Positions 35,873-50,248 of a DNA stretch of 64,000 nt are shown here, piece by piece (within the stretch, counting starts at the first letter, position 1; every line of letters begins with the position of its first letter). Both the position numbers and the translations under genes were made by a program. The notes beneath the pieces were generated by a model that was not told the DNA's origin, did not search any database, and saw only the letters and a program-made list of their open reading frames with translations. The stretch comes from Acanthacorydalis orientalis. Its lineage: Eukaryota > Arthropoda > Insecta > Megaloptera > Corydalidae. The DNA is taken from assembly GCA_034766995.1 (NCBI GenBank), contig CM068320.1:12898187-12962186 (forward strand), in the 5' to 3' direction.

Positions 35873-38800
35873 GCATATCCGCCATATCCGCAAAATCCGC
35901 AATATCCGCCATATCCGCATATCCGCCATATCCGCCATATCCGCGTATCCGCAATATCCGCATATCCGCAAAATCCAAAAAAATACGATTTTTGGGGGTT
36001 TTTCGTTATTTTTTGTTATTTATTATTATCTTATGATATAGAACATTAAAATACGCATCGAACAGTATGAAAATTTTGTAATTTTTTTTACATTTTGGCA
36101 ATTTTAAGCATGAAAAACGTTTATTTTTGCGTATCCGTTATTTCCGCATATCCGCAAAATCCAAAAAAATGCGAAGTTGGGGGGTTTTTGAGTTATTTTT
36201 GGTATTTATTATTATCTTATGATATAGAACATGAGAATACGCATCGAACAGTATGAAATTTTTGTCATTTTTTTACATTTTGGATATTTTAAGCAAGAAA
36301 AACGTTTATTTTGGCGTATCCGCCATATCCGCATATCCGCAAAATCCAAAAAAATGCGATTTTCGGGGTTTTTGAGTTATTTTTGGTATTTATTATTATC
36401 TTATGATATAGAACATGAGAATACGCATCGAACAGTATGAAATTTTTGTCATTTTTTTACATTTTGGATATTTTAAGCAAGAAAAACGTTTATTTTTGCG
36501 TATCCGCCATATCCGCATATCCTCAAAATCCAAAAAAATGCGATTTTGGGGGGTTTTTGAGTTATTTTTGGTATTTATTATTATCTTATGATATAGAACA
36601 TGAGAATACGCATCGAACAGTATGAAATTTTTGTCATTTTTTTACATTTTGGATATTTTAAGCAAGAAAAACGTTTATTTTGGCGTATCCGCCATATCCG
36701 CATATCCGCAAAATCCAAAAAAATGCGATTTTCGGGATTTTTGAGTTATTTTTGGTATTTATTATTATCTTATGATATAGAACATGAGAATACGCATCGA
36801 ACAGTATGAAATTTTTGTCATTTTTTTACATTTTGGATATTTTAAGCAAGAAAAACGTTTATTTTTGCGTATCCGCCATATCCGCATATCCTCAAAATCC
36901 AAAAAAATGCGATTTTGGGGGGTTTTTGAGTTATTTTTGGTATTTATTATTATCTTATGATATAGAACATGAGAATACGCATCGAACAGTATGAAATTTT
37001 TGTCATTTTTTTACATTTTGGATATTTTAAGCAAGAAAAACGTTTATTTTTGCGTATACGCCATATCCGCATATCCGCAAAATCCAAAAAAATGCGAATT
37101 TGGGGGGGTTTTGAGTTATTTTTGGTATTTATTATTATCTTATGATATAGAACATGAGAATACGCATCGAACAGTATGAAATTTTTGTCATTTTTTTTAC
37201 ATTTTGGATATTTTAGGCAAGAAAAACGTTTATTTTTGCGTATCCGCCATATCCGCATATCCGCAAAATCCAAAAAAATGCGAATTTGGGGGGTTTTTGA
37301 GTTATTTTTGGTATTTATTATTATCTTATGATATAGAACATGAGAATACGCATCGAACAGTATGAAATTTTTGTCATTTTTTTTACATTTTGGATATTTT
37401 AAGCAAGAAAAACCTTTTCTTTGCGGATATTTTGCGGATATTTCGCGGTTTTTGTAACTTTTTCGGTATCTATTATGAACCGATGTTATTTTTGTCTCAT
37501 TTATGATATAGAACATTAAAATACGCATCGAACAGTTTCAAATAGTAACTATTTTTATAACATTTTGGATATTTCAAGCAAGAAAACTTGTATTTTTGCG
37601 GATATTTCGCGGTTTTTGTGACTCTTTCGGTATCAATTGTGAACCTATGTTAAATTTGTCTCTTTTACAGTATAGAACATGAAATTACGCATCGAACAGT
37701 ATGAAATAGTTGCTAGTTTTATAACATTTTGCATATTTTATGAAGGAAGAACGGAAATTTTTGCAGATATTTTGCTGTTTTTTTGATTTTTCCGACATTT
37801 ATTATTTACCGATGTCAATTTTGTCTAGAAATATACATAAAGCATTAAAAGACGAATCGACCAGCATTAACTAGTCACCACAATATCCTACATATCAACA
37901 TAGGTTCATAATTGATACCGAAAAAGTCACAAAAACCGCGAAAAATTAACAAAAATGAAGGTTTTTTATGCTAATAATGTCAAAAATGTTATAAAAATGG
38001 CAACTATTTCATACTTTCCGATACGTATTTTAATGTACTATATCATATATGAGTCAAAATTAACATCGGTTCATAATAGATACCAAAAAAGTCACAAAAA
38101 CCGCGAAATATCCGCAAAATATCCGCAAAAATAAAAGTTTATCTTGCTTAAAATATCCAAAATGTAAAAAAAATGACCAAAATTTCATACTGTTCGAAGC
38201 GTATTCTAATATTCTATATCATACGATAATAATAAATAACAAAAATAGCTAAAAAACCCGCAAAAATCGCATTTAATTGGATTTTGCGGATATGCGGATA
38301 TGGCGGATACGCAAAAATAAATGTTTTTCTTGCTTAAAATAGCCAAAATGTAAAAAAAATGACAAAAATTTCATACTGTTCGAAGCGTATTCTAATATTC
38401 TATACCATACGATAATAATAAATAACAAAAATAGCTAAAAAACCCGCAAAAATCGCATTTTTTTGGATTTTGCGGATATGCGGATATGGCGGATACGCAA
38501 AAATAAACGTTTTTCTTGCTTAAAATATCCAAAATGTAAAAAAATGACAAAAATTTCATACTGTTCGATGCGTATTCTCATGTTCTATATCATAAGATAA
38601 TAATAAATACCAAAAATAACTCAAAAAACCCCCAAATTCGCATTTTTTTGTATTTTGCGGATATGCGGATATAACGGATACGCAAAAATAAACGTTTTTC
38701 TTGCTTAAAATAGCCAAAATGTAAAAAAAATTACAAAATTGTCATACTGTTCGATGCGTATTTTAATGTTCTATATCATAAGATAATAATAAATAACAAA

Positions 38801-38939
38801 AAATAACGAAAAACCCCCAAAAATCGCATTTTTTTGGATTTTGCGGATATGCGGATATGGCGGATACGCGGATATGGCGGATATGGCGGATATGCGGATA
38901 TGGCGGATATTGCGGATTTTGCGGATATGGCGGATATGC
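35873..38939. repeat. Palindromic unit 12 (core -)
   Basis: The forward arm is 1548 bp (about eight monomers), including a 369-bp dimer repeated twice (36231 and 36600, ATTTTGGCGTATCC and ATTTTCGGG variants). Core module at 37421-38132. The reverse arm contains class c twice. The same ATTTTGGCG dimer recurs at 53135 in unit 16. Confidence 0.86.
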
Positions 38940-41900
38940 TATCCGCCGTATCCGCCATATCCGCAATATCCGCAATATCCGCCATATCCGCAATATCCGC
39001 GTATCCGCCATATCCGCATATCCGCAAAATCCAAAAAAATGCGATTTTGGGGGGTTTTTGAGTTATTTTTGGTATTTATTATTATCTTATGATATAGAAC
39101 ATGAGAATACGCATCGAACAGTATGAAATTTTTGTCATTTTTTTACATTTTGGATATTTTAAGCAAGAAAAACGTTTATTTTTGCGTATCCGCCATATCC
39201 GCATATCCGCAAAATCCAAAAAATTGCGATTTTGGGGGGTTTTTGAGTTATTTTTGGTATTTATTATTATCTTATGATATAGAACATGAGAATACGCATC
39301 GAACAGTATGAAATTTTTGTCATTTTTTTTACATTTTGGATATTTTAAGCAAGAAAAACGTTTATTTTTGCGTATCCGCCATATCCGCATATCCGCAAAA
39401 TCCAAAAAATGCGAATTTGGGGGGTTTTTGAGTTATTTTTGGTATTTATTATTATCTTATGATATAGAACATGAGAATACGCATCGAACAGTATGAAATT
39501 TTTGTCATTTTTTTACATTTTGGATATTTTAAGCAAGAAAAACATTTATTTTTGCGTATCCGCCATATCCGCATATCCGCAAAATCCAAAAAAATGCGAA
39601 TTTGGGGGGTTTTTGAGTTATTTTTGGTATTTATTATTATCTTATGATATAGAACATGAGAATACGCATCGAACAGTATGAAATTTTTGTCATTTTTTTA
39701 CATTTTGGATATTTTAAGCAAGAAAAACGTTTATTTTTGCGTATCCGCCATATCCGCATATCCGCAAAATCCAAAAAAATGCGATTTTGGGGGGTTTTTG
39801 AGTTATTTCTGGTATTTATTATTATCTTATGATATAGAACATGAGAATACGCATCGAACAGTATGAAATTTTTGTCATTTTTTTTACATTTTGGATATTT
39901 TAAGCAAGAAAAACGTTTATTTTTGCGTATCCGCCATATCCGCATATCCGCAAAATCCAAAAAAATGCGATTTTGGGGGGTTTTTGAGTTATTTTTGGTA
40001 TTTATTATTATCTTATGATATAGAACATGAGAATACGCATCGAACAGTATGAAATTTTTGTCATTTTTTTACATTTTGGATATTTTAAGCAAGAAAAACG
40101 TTTATTTTTGCGTATCCGCCATATCCGCATATCCGCAAAATCCAAAAAAATGCGATTTTGGGGGGTTTTTGAGTTATTTTTGGTATTTATTATTATCTTA
40201 TGATATAGAACATGAGAATACGCATCGAACAGTATGAAATTTTTGTCATTTTTTTTACATTTTGGATATTTTAAGCAAGAAAAACGTTTATTTTTGCGTA
40301 TCCGCCATATCCGCATATCCGCAAAATCCAAAAAATGCGATTTTGGGGGGTTTTTGAGTTATTTTTGTTATTTATTATTATCTTATGATATAGAACATGA
40401 GAATACGCATCGAACAGTATGAAATTTTTGTCATTTTTTTTATATTTTGGATATTTTAAGCAAGAAAAACGTTTATTTTTGCGTATCCGCCATATCCGCA
40501 TATCCGCAAAATCCAAAAAAATGCGAATTTGGGGGGTTTTTGAGTTATTTTTGGTATTTATTATTATCTTATGATATAGAACATGAGAATACGCATCGAA
40601 CAGTATGAAATTTTTGTCATTTTTTTACATTTTGGATATTTTAAGCAAGAAAAACGTTTATTTTTGCGTATCCGCCATATCCGCATATCCGCAAAATCCA
40701 AAAAAATGCGAATTTGGGGGGTTTTTGAGTTATTTTTGGTATTTATTATTATCTTATGATATAGAACATGAGAATACGCATCGAACAGTATGAAATTTTT
40801 GTCATTTTTTTACATTTTGGATATTTTAAGCAAGAAAAACGTTTATTTTTGCGTATCCGCCATATCCGCATATCCGCAAAATCCAAAAAAATGCGATTTT
40901 GGGGGGTTTTTGAGTTATATTTGGTATTTATTATTATCTTATGATATAGAACATGAGAATACGCATCGAACAGTATGAAATTTTTGTCATTTTTTTTACA
41001 TTTTGGATATTTTAAGCAAGAAAAACGTTTATTTTTGCGTATCCGCCATATCCGCATATCCGCAAAATCCAAAAAAATGCGAATTTGGGGGGTTTTTGAG
41101 TTATTTTTGGTATTTATTATTATCTTATGATATAGAACATGAGAATACGCATCGAACAGTATGAAATTTTTGTCATTTTTTTACATTTTGGATATTTTAA
41201 GCAAGAAAAACGTTTATTTTTGCGTATCCGCCATATCCGCATATCCGCAAAATCCAAAAAAATGCGATTTTGGGGGGTTTTTGAGTTATTTCTGGTATTT
41301 ATTATTATCTTATGATATAGAACATGAGAATACGCATCGAACAGTATGAAATTTTTGTCATTTTTTTTACATTTTGGATATTTTAAGCAAGAAAAACGTT
41401 TATTTTTGCGTATCCGCCATATCCGCATATCCGCAAAATCCAAAAAAATGCGATTTTGGGGGGTTTTTGAGTTATTTTTGGTATTTATTATTATCTTATG
41501 ATATAGAACATGAGAATACGCATCGAACAGTATGAAATTTTTGTCATTTTTTTACATTTTGGATATTTTAAGCAAGAAAAACGTTTATTTTTGCGTATCC
41601 GCCATATCCGCATATCCGCAAAATCCAAAAAAATGCGATTTTGGGGGGTTTTTGAGTTATTTTTGGTATTTATTATTATCTTATGATATAGAACATGAGA
41701 ATACGCATCGAACAGTATGAAATTTTTGTCATTTTTTTACATTTTGGATATTTTAAGCAAGAAAAACGTTTATTTTTGCGTATCCGCCATATCCGCATAT
41801 CCGCAAAATCCAAAAAATGCGAATTTGGGGGGTTTTTGAGTTATTTTTGGTATTTATTATTATCTTATGATATAGAACATGAGAATACGCATCGAACAGT

Positions 41901-44900
41901 ATGAAATTTTTGTCATTTTTTTACATTTGGATATTTTAAGCAAGAAAAACATTTATTTTTGCGTATCCGCCATATCCGCATATCCGCAAAATCCAAAAAA
42001 ATGCGAATTTGGGGGGTTTTTGAGTTATTTTTGGTATTTATTATTATCTTATGATATAGAACATGAGAATACGCATCGAACAGTATGAAATTTTTGTCAT
42101 TTTTTTACATTTTGGATATTTTAAGCAAGAAAAACGTTTATTTTTGCGTATCCGCCATATCCGCATATCCGCAAAATCCAAAAAAATGCGATTTTGGGGG
42201 GTTTTTGAGTTATTTCTGGTATTTATTATTATCTTATGATATAGAACATGAGAATACGCATCGAACAGTATGAAATTTTTGTCATTTTTTTATATTTTGG
42301 ATATTTTAAGCAAGAAAAACGTTTATTTTTGCGTATCCGCCATATCCGCATATCCGCAAAATCCAAAAAAATGCGAATTTGGGGGGTTTTTGAGTTATTT
42401 TTGGTATTTATTATTATCTTATGATATAGAACATGAGAATACGCATCGAACAGTATGAAATTTTTGTCATTTTTTTACATTTTGGATATTTTAAGCAAGA
42501 AAAACGTTTATTTTTGCGTATCCGCCATATCCGCATATCCGCAAAATCCAAAAAAATGCGAATTTGGGGGGTTTTTGAGTTATTTTTGGTATTTATTATT
42601 ATCTTATGATATAGAACATGAGAATACGCATCGAACAGTATGAAATTTTTGTCATTTTTTTACATTTTGGATATTTTAAGCAAGAAAAACGTTTATTTTT
42701 GCGTATCCGCCATATCCGCATATCCGCAAAATCCAAAAAAATGCGATTTTGGGGGGTTTTTGAGTTATATTTGGTATTTATTATTATCTTATGATATAGA
42801 ACATGAGAATACGCATCGAACAGTATGAAATTTTTGTCATTTTTTTTACATTTTGGATATTTTAAGCAAGAAAAACGTTTATTTTTGCGTATCCGCCATA
42901 TCCGCATATCCGCAAAATCCAAAAAATGCGATTTTGGGGGGTTTTTGAGTTATTTTTGTTATTTATTATTATCTTATGATATAGAACATGAGAATACGCA
43001 TCGAACAGTATGAAATTTTTGTCATTTTTTTTATATTTTGGATATTTTAAGCAAGAAAAACGTTTATTTTTGCGTATCCGCCATATCCGCATATCCGCAA
43101 AATCCAAAAAAATGCGAATTTGGGGGGTTTTTGAGTTATTTTTGGTATTTATTATTATCTTATGATATAGAACATGAGAATACGCATCGAACAGTATGAA
43201 ATTTTTGTCATTTTTTTACATTTTGGATATTTTAAGCAAGAAAAACGTTTATTTTTGCGTATCCGCCATATCCGCATATCCGCAAAATCCAAAAAAATGC
43301 GATTTTGGGGGGTTTTTGAGTTATATTTGGTATTTATTATTATCTTATGATATAGAACATGAGAATACGCATCGAACAGTATGAAATTTTTGTCATTTTT
43401 TTTACATTTTGGATATTTTAAGCAAGAAAAACGTTTATTTTTGCGTATCCGCCATATCCGCATATCCGCAAAGTCCAAAAAAATGCGAATTTGGGGGGTT
43501 TTTGAGTTATTTTTGGTATTTATTATTATCTTATGATATAGAACATGAGAATACGCATCGAACAGTATGAAATTTTTGTCATTTTTTTACATTTTGGATA
43601 TTTTAAGCAAGAAAAACATTTATTTTTGCGTATCCGCCATATCCGCATATCCGCAAAATCCAAAAAAATGCGAATTTGGGGGGTTTTTGAGTTATTTTTG
43701 GTATTTATTATTATCTTATGATATAGAACATGAGAATACGCATCGAACAGTATGAAATTTTTGTCATTTTTTTACATTTTGGATATTTTAAGCAAGAAAA
43801 ACGTTTATTTTTGCGTATCCGCCATATCCGCATATCCGCAAAATCCAAAAAAATGCGATTTTGGGGGGTTTTTGAGTTATTTTTGGTATTTATTATTATC
43901 TTATGATATAGAACATGAGAATACGCATCGAACAGTATGAAATTTTTGTCATTTTTTTACATTTTGGATATTTTAAGCAAGAAAAACGTTTATTTTTGCG
44001 TATCCGCCATATCCGCATATCCGCAAAATCCAAAAAATTGCGATTTTGGGGGGTTTTTGAGTTATTTTTGGTATTTATTATTATCTTATGATATAGAACA
44101 TGAGAATACGCATCGAACAGTATGAAATTTTTGTCATTTTTTTTACATTTTGGATATTTTAAGCAAGAAAAACGTTTATTTTTGCGTATCCGCCATATCC
44201 GCATATCCGCAAAATCCAAAAAATGCGAATTTGGGGGGTTTTTGAGTTATTTTTGGTATTTATTATTATCTTATGATATAGAACATGAGAATACGCATCG
44301 AACAGTATGAAATTTTTGTCATTTTTTTACATTTTGGATATTTTAAGCAAGAAAAACATTTATTTTTGCGTATCCGCCATATCCGCATATCCGCAAAATC
44401 CAAAAAAATGCGAATTTGGGGGGTTTTTGAGTTATTTTTGGTATTTATTATTATCTTATGATATAGAACATGAGAATACGCATCGAACAGTATGAAATTT
44501 TTGTCATTTTTTTACATTTTGGATATTTTAAGCAAGAAAAACGTTTATTTTTGCGTATCCGCCATATCCGCATATCCGCAAAATCCAAAAAAATGCGATT
44601 TTGGGGGGTTTTTGAGTTATTTCTGGTATTTATTATTATCTTATGATATAGAACATGAGAATACGCATCGAACAGTATGAAATTTTTGTCATTTTTTTTA
44701 CATTTTGGATATTTTAAGCAAGAAAAACGTTTATTTTTGCGTATCCGCCATATCCGCATATCCGCAAAATCCAAAAAATGCGATTTTGGGGGGTTTTTGA
44801 GTTATTTTTGTTATTTATTATTATCTTATGATATAGAACATGAGAATACGCATCGAACAGTATGAAATTTTTGTCATTTTTTTTATATTTTGGATATTTT

Positions 44901-47366
44901 AAGCAAGAAAAACGTTTATTTTTGCGTATCCGCCATATCCGCATATCCGCAAAATCCAAAAAAATGCGAATTTGGGGGGTTTTTGAGTTATTTTTGGTAT
45001 TTATTATTATCTTATGATATAGAACATGAGAATACGCATCGAACAGTATGAAATTTTTGTCATTTTTTTACATTTTGGATATTTTAAGCAAGAAAAACGT
45101 TTATTTTTGCGTATCCGCCATATCCGCATATCCGCAAAATCCAAAAAAATGCGAATTTGGGGGGTTTTTGAGTTATTTTTGGTATTTATTATTATCTTAT
45201 GATATAGAACATGAGAATACGCATCGAACAGTATGAAATTTTTGTCATTTTTTTACATTTTGGATATTTTAAGCAAGAAAAACGTTTATTTTTGCGTATC
45301 CGCCATATCCGCATATCCGCAAAATCCAAAAAAATGCGATTTTGGGGGGTTTTTGAGTTATATTTGGTATTTATTATTATCTTATGATATAGAACATGAG
45401 AATACGCATCGAACAGTATGAAATTTTTGTCATTTTTTTTACATTTTGGATATTTTAAGCAAGAAAAACGTTTATTTTTGCGTATCCGCCATATCCGCAT
45501 ATCCGCAAAATCCAAAAAATGCGATTTTGGGGGGTTTTTGAGTTATTTTTGTTATTTATTATTATCTTATGATATAGAACATGAGAATACGCATCGAACA
45601 GTATGAAATTTTTGTCATTTTTTTTATATTTTGGATATTTTAAGCAAGAAAAACGTTTATTTTTGCGTATCCGCCATATCCGCATATCCGCAAAATCCAA
45701 AAAAATGCGAATTTGGGGGGTTTTTGAGTTATTTTTGGTATTTATTATTATCTTATGATATAGAACATGAGAATACGCATCGAACAGTATGAAATTTTTG
45801 TCATTTTTTTACATTTTGGATATTTTAAGCAAGAAAAACGTTTATTTTTGCGTATCCGCCATATCCGCATATCCGCAAAATCCAAAAAAATGCGAATTTG
45901 GGGGGTTTTTGAGTTATTTTTGGTATTTATTATTATCTTATGATATAGAACATGAGATTACGCATCGAACAGTATGAAATTTTTGTCATTTTTTTTACAT
46001 TTTGGATATTTTAAGCAAGAAAAACGTTTTTTTTGCGGATATTTTGCGGATATTTCGCGGTTTTTGTAACTTTTTCGGTATCTATTATGAACCGATATTA
46101 TTTTTGTCTCATTTATGATATAGAACATTAAAATACGCATCGAACAGTTTCAAATAGTAACTATTTTTATAACATTTTGGATATTTCAAGCAAGAAAACT
46201 TGTATTTTTGCGGATATTTCGCGGTTTTTGTGACTCTTTCGGTATCAATTGTGAACCTATGTTAAATTTGTCTCTTTTACAATATAGAACATGAAATTAC
46301 GCATCGAACAGTATGAAATAGTTGCTAGTTTTATAACATTTTGCATATTTTATGAAGGAATAACGGAAATTTTTGCAGATATTTTGCTGTTTTTTTGATT
46401 TTTCCGACATTTATTATTTACCGATGTCAATTTTGTCTAGAAATATACATAAAGCATTAAAAGACGAATCGACCAGCATTAACTAGTCACCACAATATCC
46501 TACATATCAACATAGGTTCATAATTGATACCGAAAAAGTCACAAAAACCGCGAAAAATTAACAAAAATAAAGGTTTTTCATGCCTAAAATATCCAAAATG
46601 TTATAAAAATGGCAACTATTTCATACTTTCCGATGCGTATTTTAATGTACTATATCATATATGAGTCAAAATTAACATCGGTTCATAATAGATACCAAAA
46701 AAGTCACAAAAACCGCGAAATATCCGCAAAATATCCGCAAAAATAAAAGTTTATCTTGCTTAAAATATCCAAAATGTAAAAAAAATGACCAAAATTTCAT
46801 ACTGTTCGAAGCGTATTCTAATATTCTATATCATACGATAATAATAAATAACAAAAATAGCTAAAAAACCCGCAAAAATCGCATTTTATTGGTTTTTGCG
46901 GATATGCGGATATGGCGGATACGCAAAAATAAATGTTTTTCTTGCTTGAAATAGCCAAAATGTAAAAAAAATGACAAAAATTTCATACTGTTCGATGCGT
47001 ATTCTCATGTTCTATATCATAAGATAATAATAAATACCAAAAATAACTCAAAAACCCCCCAAATTCGCATTTTTTTGTATTTTGCGGATATGCGGATATA
47101 ACGGATACGCAAAAATAAACGTTTTTCATGCTTAAAATAGCCAAAATGTAAAAAAAATTACAAAATTTTCATACTGTTCGATGCGTATTTTAATGTTCTA
47201 TATCATAAGATAATAATAAATAACAAAAAATAACGAAAAACCCCCAAAAATCGCATTTTTTTGGATTTTGCGGATATGCGGATATGGCGGATACGCGGAT
47301 ATGGCGGATATGGCGGATATGCGGATATGGCGGATATTGCGGATTTTGCGGATATGGCGGATATGC
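38940..47366. repeat. Palindromic unit 13 (core -), expanded forward arm
   Basis: By far the longest unit (8.4 kb). The forward arm 38940-46033 is an unbroken run of about 38 standard monomers. Core module at 46034-46745, reverse arm of ordinary size (621 bp). See the separate entry for the array. Confidence 0.88.
39050..46033. repeat. Homogeneous 185-bp tandem array with internal higher-order duplications
   Basis: Monomers are 184-186 bp; T-run and A-run lengths account for the steps. Marker variants recur at multiples of the monomer. TTATTTCTGG occurs near 39806, 41288, 42213 and 44622. GTTATATTTGG occurs near 40914, 42770, 43320 and 45357. The GTTATTTATT plus TTTATATTTTGG pair occurs near 40370, 42955, 44807 and 45547. 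Whole multi-monomer blocks have therefore been copied, in steps of about 4, 8, 10 and 14 monomers. Both strands carry short frames in every monomer, so no coding claim can be made. Confidence 0.9.
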
Positions 47367-50248
47367 TATCCGCCGTATCCGCCATATCCTCAATATCCGC
47401 CATATCCGCAATATCCGCCATATCCGCAATATCCGCGTATCCGCCATATCCGCATATCCGCAAAATCCAAAAAAATGGGAATTTGGGGGGTTTTTGAGTT
47501 ATTTTTGGTATTTATTATTATCTTATGATATAGAACATGAGAATACGCATCGAACAGTATGAAATTTTTGTCATTTTTTTTACATTTTGGATATTTTAAG
47601 CAAGAAAAACGTTTATTTTTGCGTATCCGCCATATCCGCATATCCGCAAAATCCAAAAAATTGCGATTTTGGGGGGTTTTTGAGTTATTTTTGGTATTTA
47701 TTATTATCATATGATATAGAACATGAGAATACGCATCGAACAGTATGAAATTTTTGTCATTTTTTTACATTTTGGATATTTTAAGCAAGAAAAACGTTTA
47801 TTTTTGCGTATCCGCCATATCCGCATATCCGCAAAATCCAAAAAAATGCGAATTTGGGGGGTTTTTGAGTTATTTCTGGTATTTATTATTATCTTATGAT
47901 ATAGAACATGAGAATACGCATCGAACAGTATGAAATTTTTGTCATTTTTTTTACATTTTGGATATTTTAAGCAAGAAAAACGTTTATTTTTGCGTATCCG
48001 CCATATCCGCATATCCGCAAAATCCAAAAAAATGCGATTTTGGGGGGTTTTTGAGTTATTTTTGGTATTTATTATTATCTTATGATATAGAACATGAGAA
48101 TACGCATCGAACAGTATGAAATTTTTGTCATTTTTTTACATTTTGGATATTTTAAGCAAGAAAAACGTTTATTTTTGCGTATCCGCCATATCCGCATATC
48201 CGCAAAATCCAAAAAATGCGATTTTGGGGGGTTTTTGAGTTATTTTTGTTATTTATTATTATCTTATGATATAGAACATGAGAATACGCATCGAACAGTA
48301 TGAAATTTTTGTCATTTTTTTTATATTTTGGATATTTTAAGCAAGAAAAACGTTTATTTTTGCGTATCCGCCATATCCGCATATCCGCAAAATCCAAAAA
48401 AATGCGAATTTGGGGGGTTTTTGAGTTATTTTTGGTATTTATTATTATCTTATGATATAGAACATGAGAATACGCATCGAACAGTATGAAATTTTTGTCA
48501 TTTTTTTACATTTTGGATATTTTAAGCAAGAAAAACGTTTATTTTTGCGTATCCGCCATATCCGCATATCCGCAAAATCCAAAAAAATGCGAATTTGGGG
48601 GGTTTTTGAGTTATTTTTGGTATTTATTATTATCTTATGATATAGAACATGAGAATACGCATCGAACAGTATGAAATTTTTGTCATTTTTTTACATTTTG
48701 GATATTTTAAGCAAGAAAAACGTTTATTTTTGCGTATCCGCCATATCCGCATATCCGCAAAATCCAAAAAAATGCGATTTTGGGGGGTTTTTGAGTTATA
48801 TTTGGTATTTATTATTATCTTATGATATAGAACATGAGATTACGCATCGAACAGTATGAAATTTTTGTCATTTTTTTTACATTTTGGATATTTTAAGCAA
48901 GAAAAACGTTTTTTTTGCGGATATTTTGCGGATATTTCGCGGTTTTTGTAACTTTTTCGGTATCTATTATGAACCGATATTATTTTTGTCTCATTTATGA
49001 TATAGAACATTAAAATACGCATCGAACAGTTTCAAATAGTAACTATTTTTATAACATTTTGGATATTTCAAGCAAGAAAACTTGTATTTTTGCGGATATT
49101 TCGCGGTTTTTGTGACTCTTTCGGTATCAATTGTGAACCTATGTTAAATTTGTCTCTTTTACAATATAGAACATGAAATTACGCATCGAACAGTATGAAA
49201 TAGTTGCTAGTTTTATAACATTTTGCATATTTTATGAAGGAATAACGGAAATTTTTGCAGATATTTTGCTGTTTTTTTGATTTTTCCGACATTTATTATT
49301 TACCGATGTCAATTTTGTCTAGAAATATACATAAAGCATTAAAAGACGAATCGACCAGCATTAACTAGTCACCACAATATCCTACATATCAACATAGGTT
49401 CATAATTGATACCGAAAAAGTCACAAAAACCGCGAAAAATTAACAAAAATAAAGGTTTTTCATGCCTAAAATATCCAAAATGTTATAAAAATGGCAACTA
49501 TTTCATACTTTCCGATGCGTATTTTAATGTACTATATCATATATGAGTCAAAATTAACATCGGTTCATAATAGATACCAAAAAAGTCACAAAAACCGCGA
49601 AATATCCGCAAAATATCCGCAAAAATAAAAGTTTATCTTGCTTAAAATATCCAAAATGTAAAAAAAATGACCAAAATTTCATACTGTTCGAAGCGTATTC
49701 TAATATTCTATATCATACGATAATAATAAATAACAAAAATAGCTAAAAAACCCGCAAAAATCGCATTTTATTGGTTTTTGCGGATATGCGGATATGGCGG
49801 ATACGCAAAAATAAATGTTTTTCTTGCTTGAAATAGCCAAAATGTAAAAAAAATGACAAAAATTTCATACTGTTCGATGCGTATTCTCATGTTCTATATC
49901 ATAAGATAATAATAAATACCAAAAATAACTCAAAAACCCCACAAATTCGCATTTTTTTGTATTTTGCGGATATGCGGATATAACGGATACGCAAAAATAA
50001 AGGTTTTTCATGCTTAAAATAGCCAAAATGTAAAAAAAATTACAAAATTTTCATACTGTTCGATGCGTATTTTAATGTTCTATATCATAAGATAATAATA
50101 AATAACAAAAAATAACGAAAAACCCCCAAAAATCGCATTTTTTTGGATTTTGCGGATATGCGGATATGGCGGATACGCGGATATGGCGGATATGGCGGAT
50201 ATGCGGATATGGCGGATATTGCGGATTTTGCGGATATGGCGGATATGC
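47367..50248. repeat. Palindromic unit 14 (core -)
   Basis: Forward arm 1550 bp, core module 48917-49627, reverse arm 621 bp. The core region (from about 45958) and everything up to about 48838 recur with a 2882-bp period. TTATTATCATATGATATAG near 47703 recurs at 50585. Confidence 0.87.
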
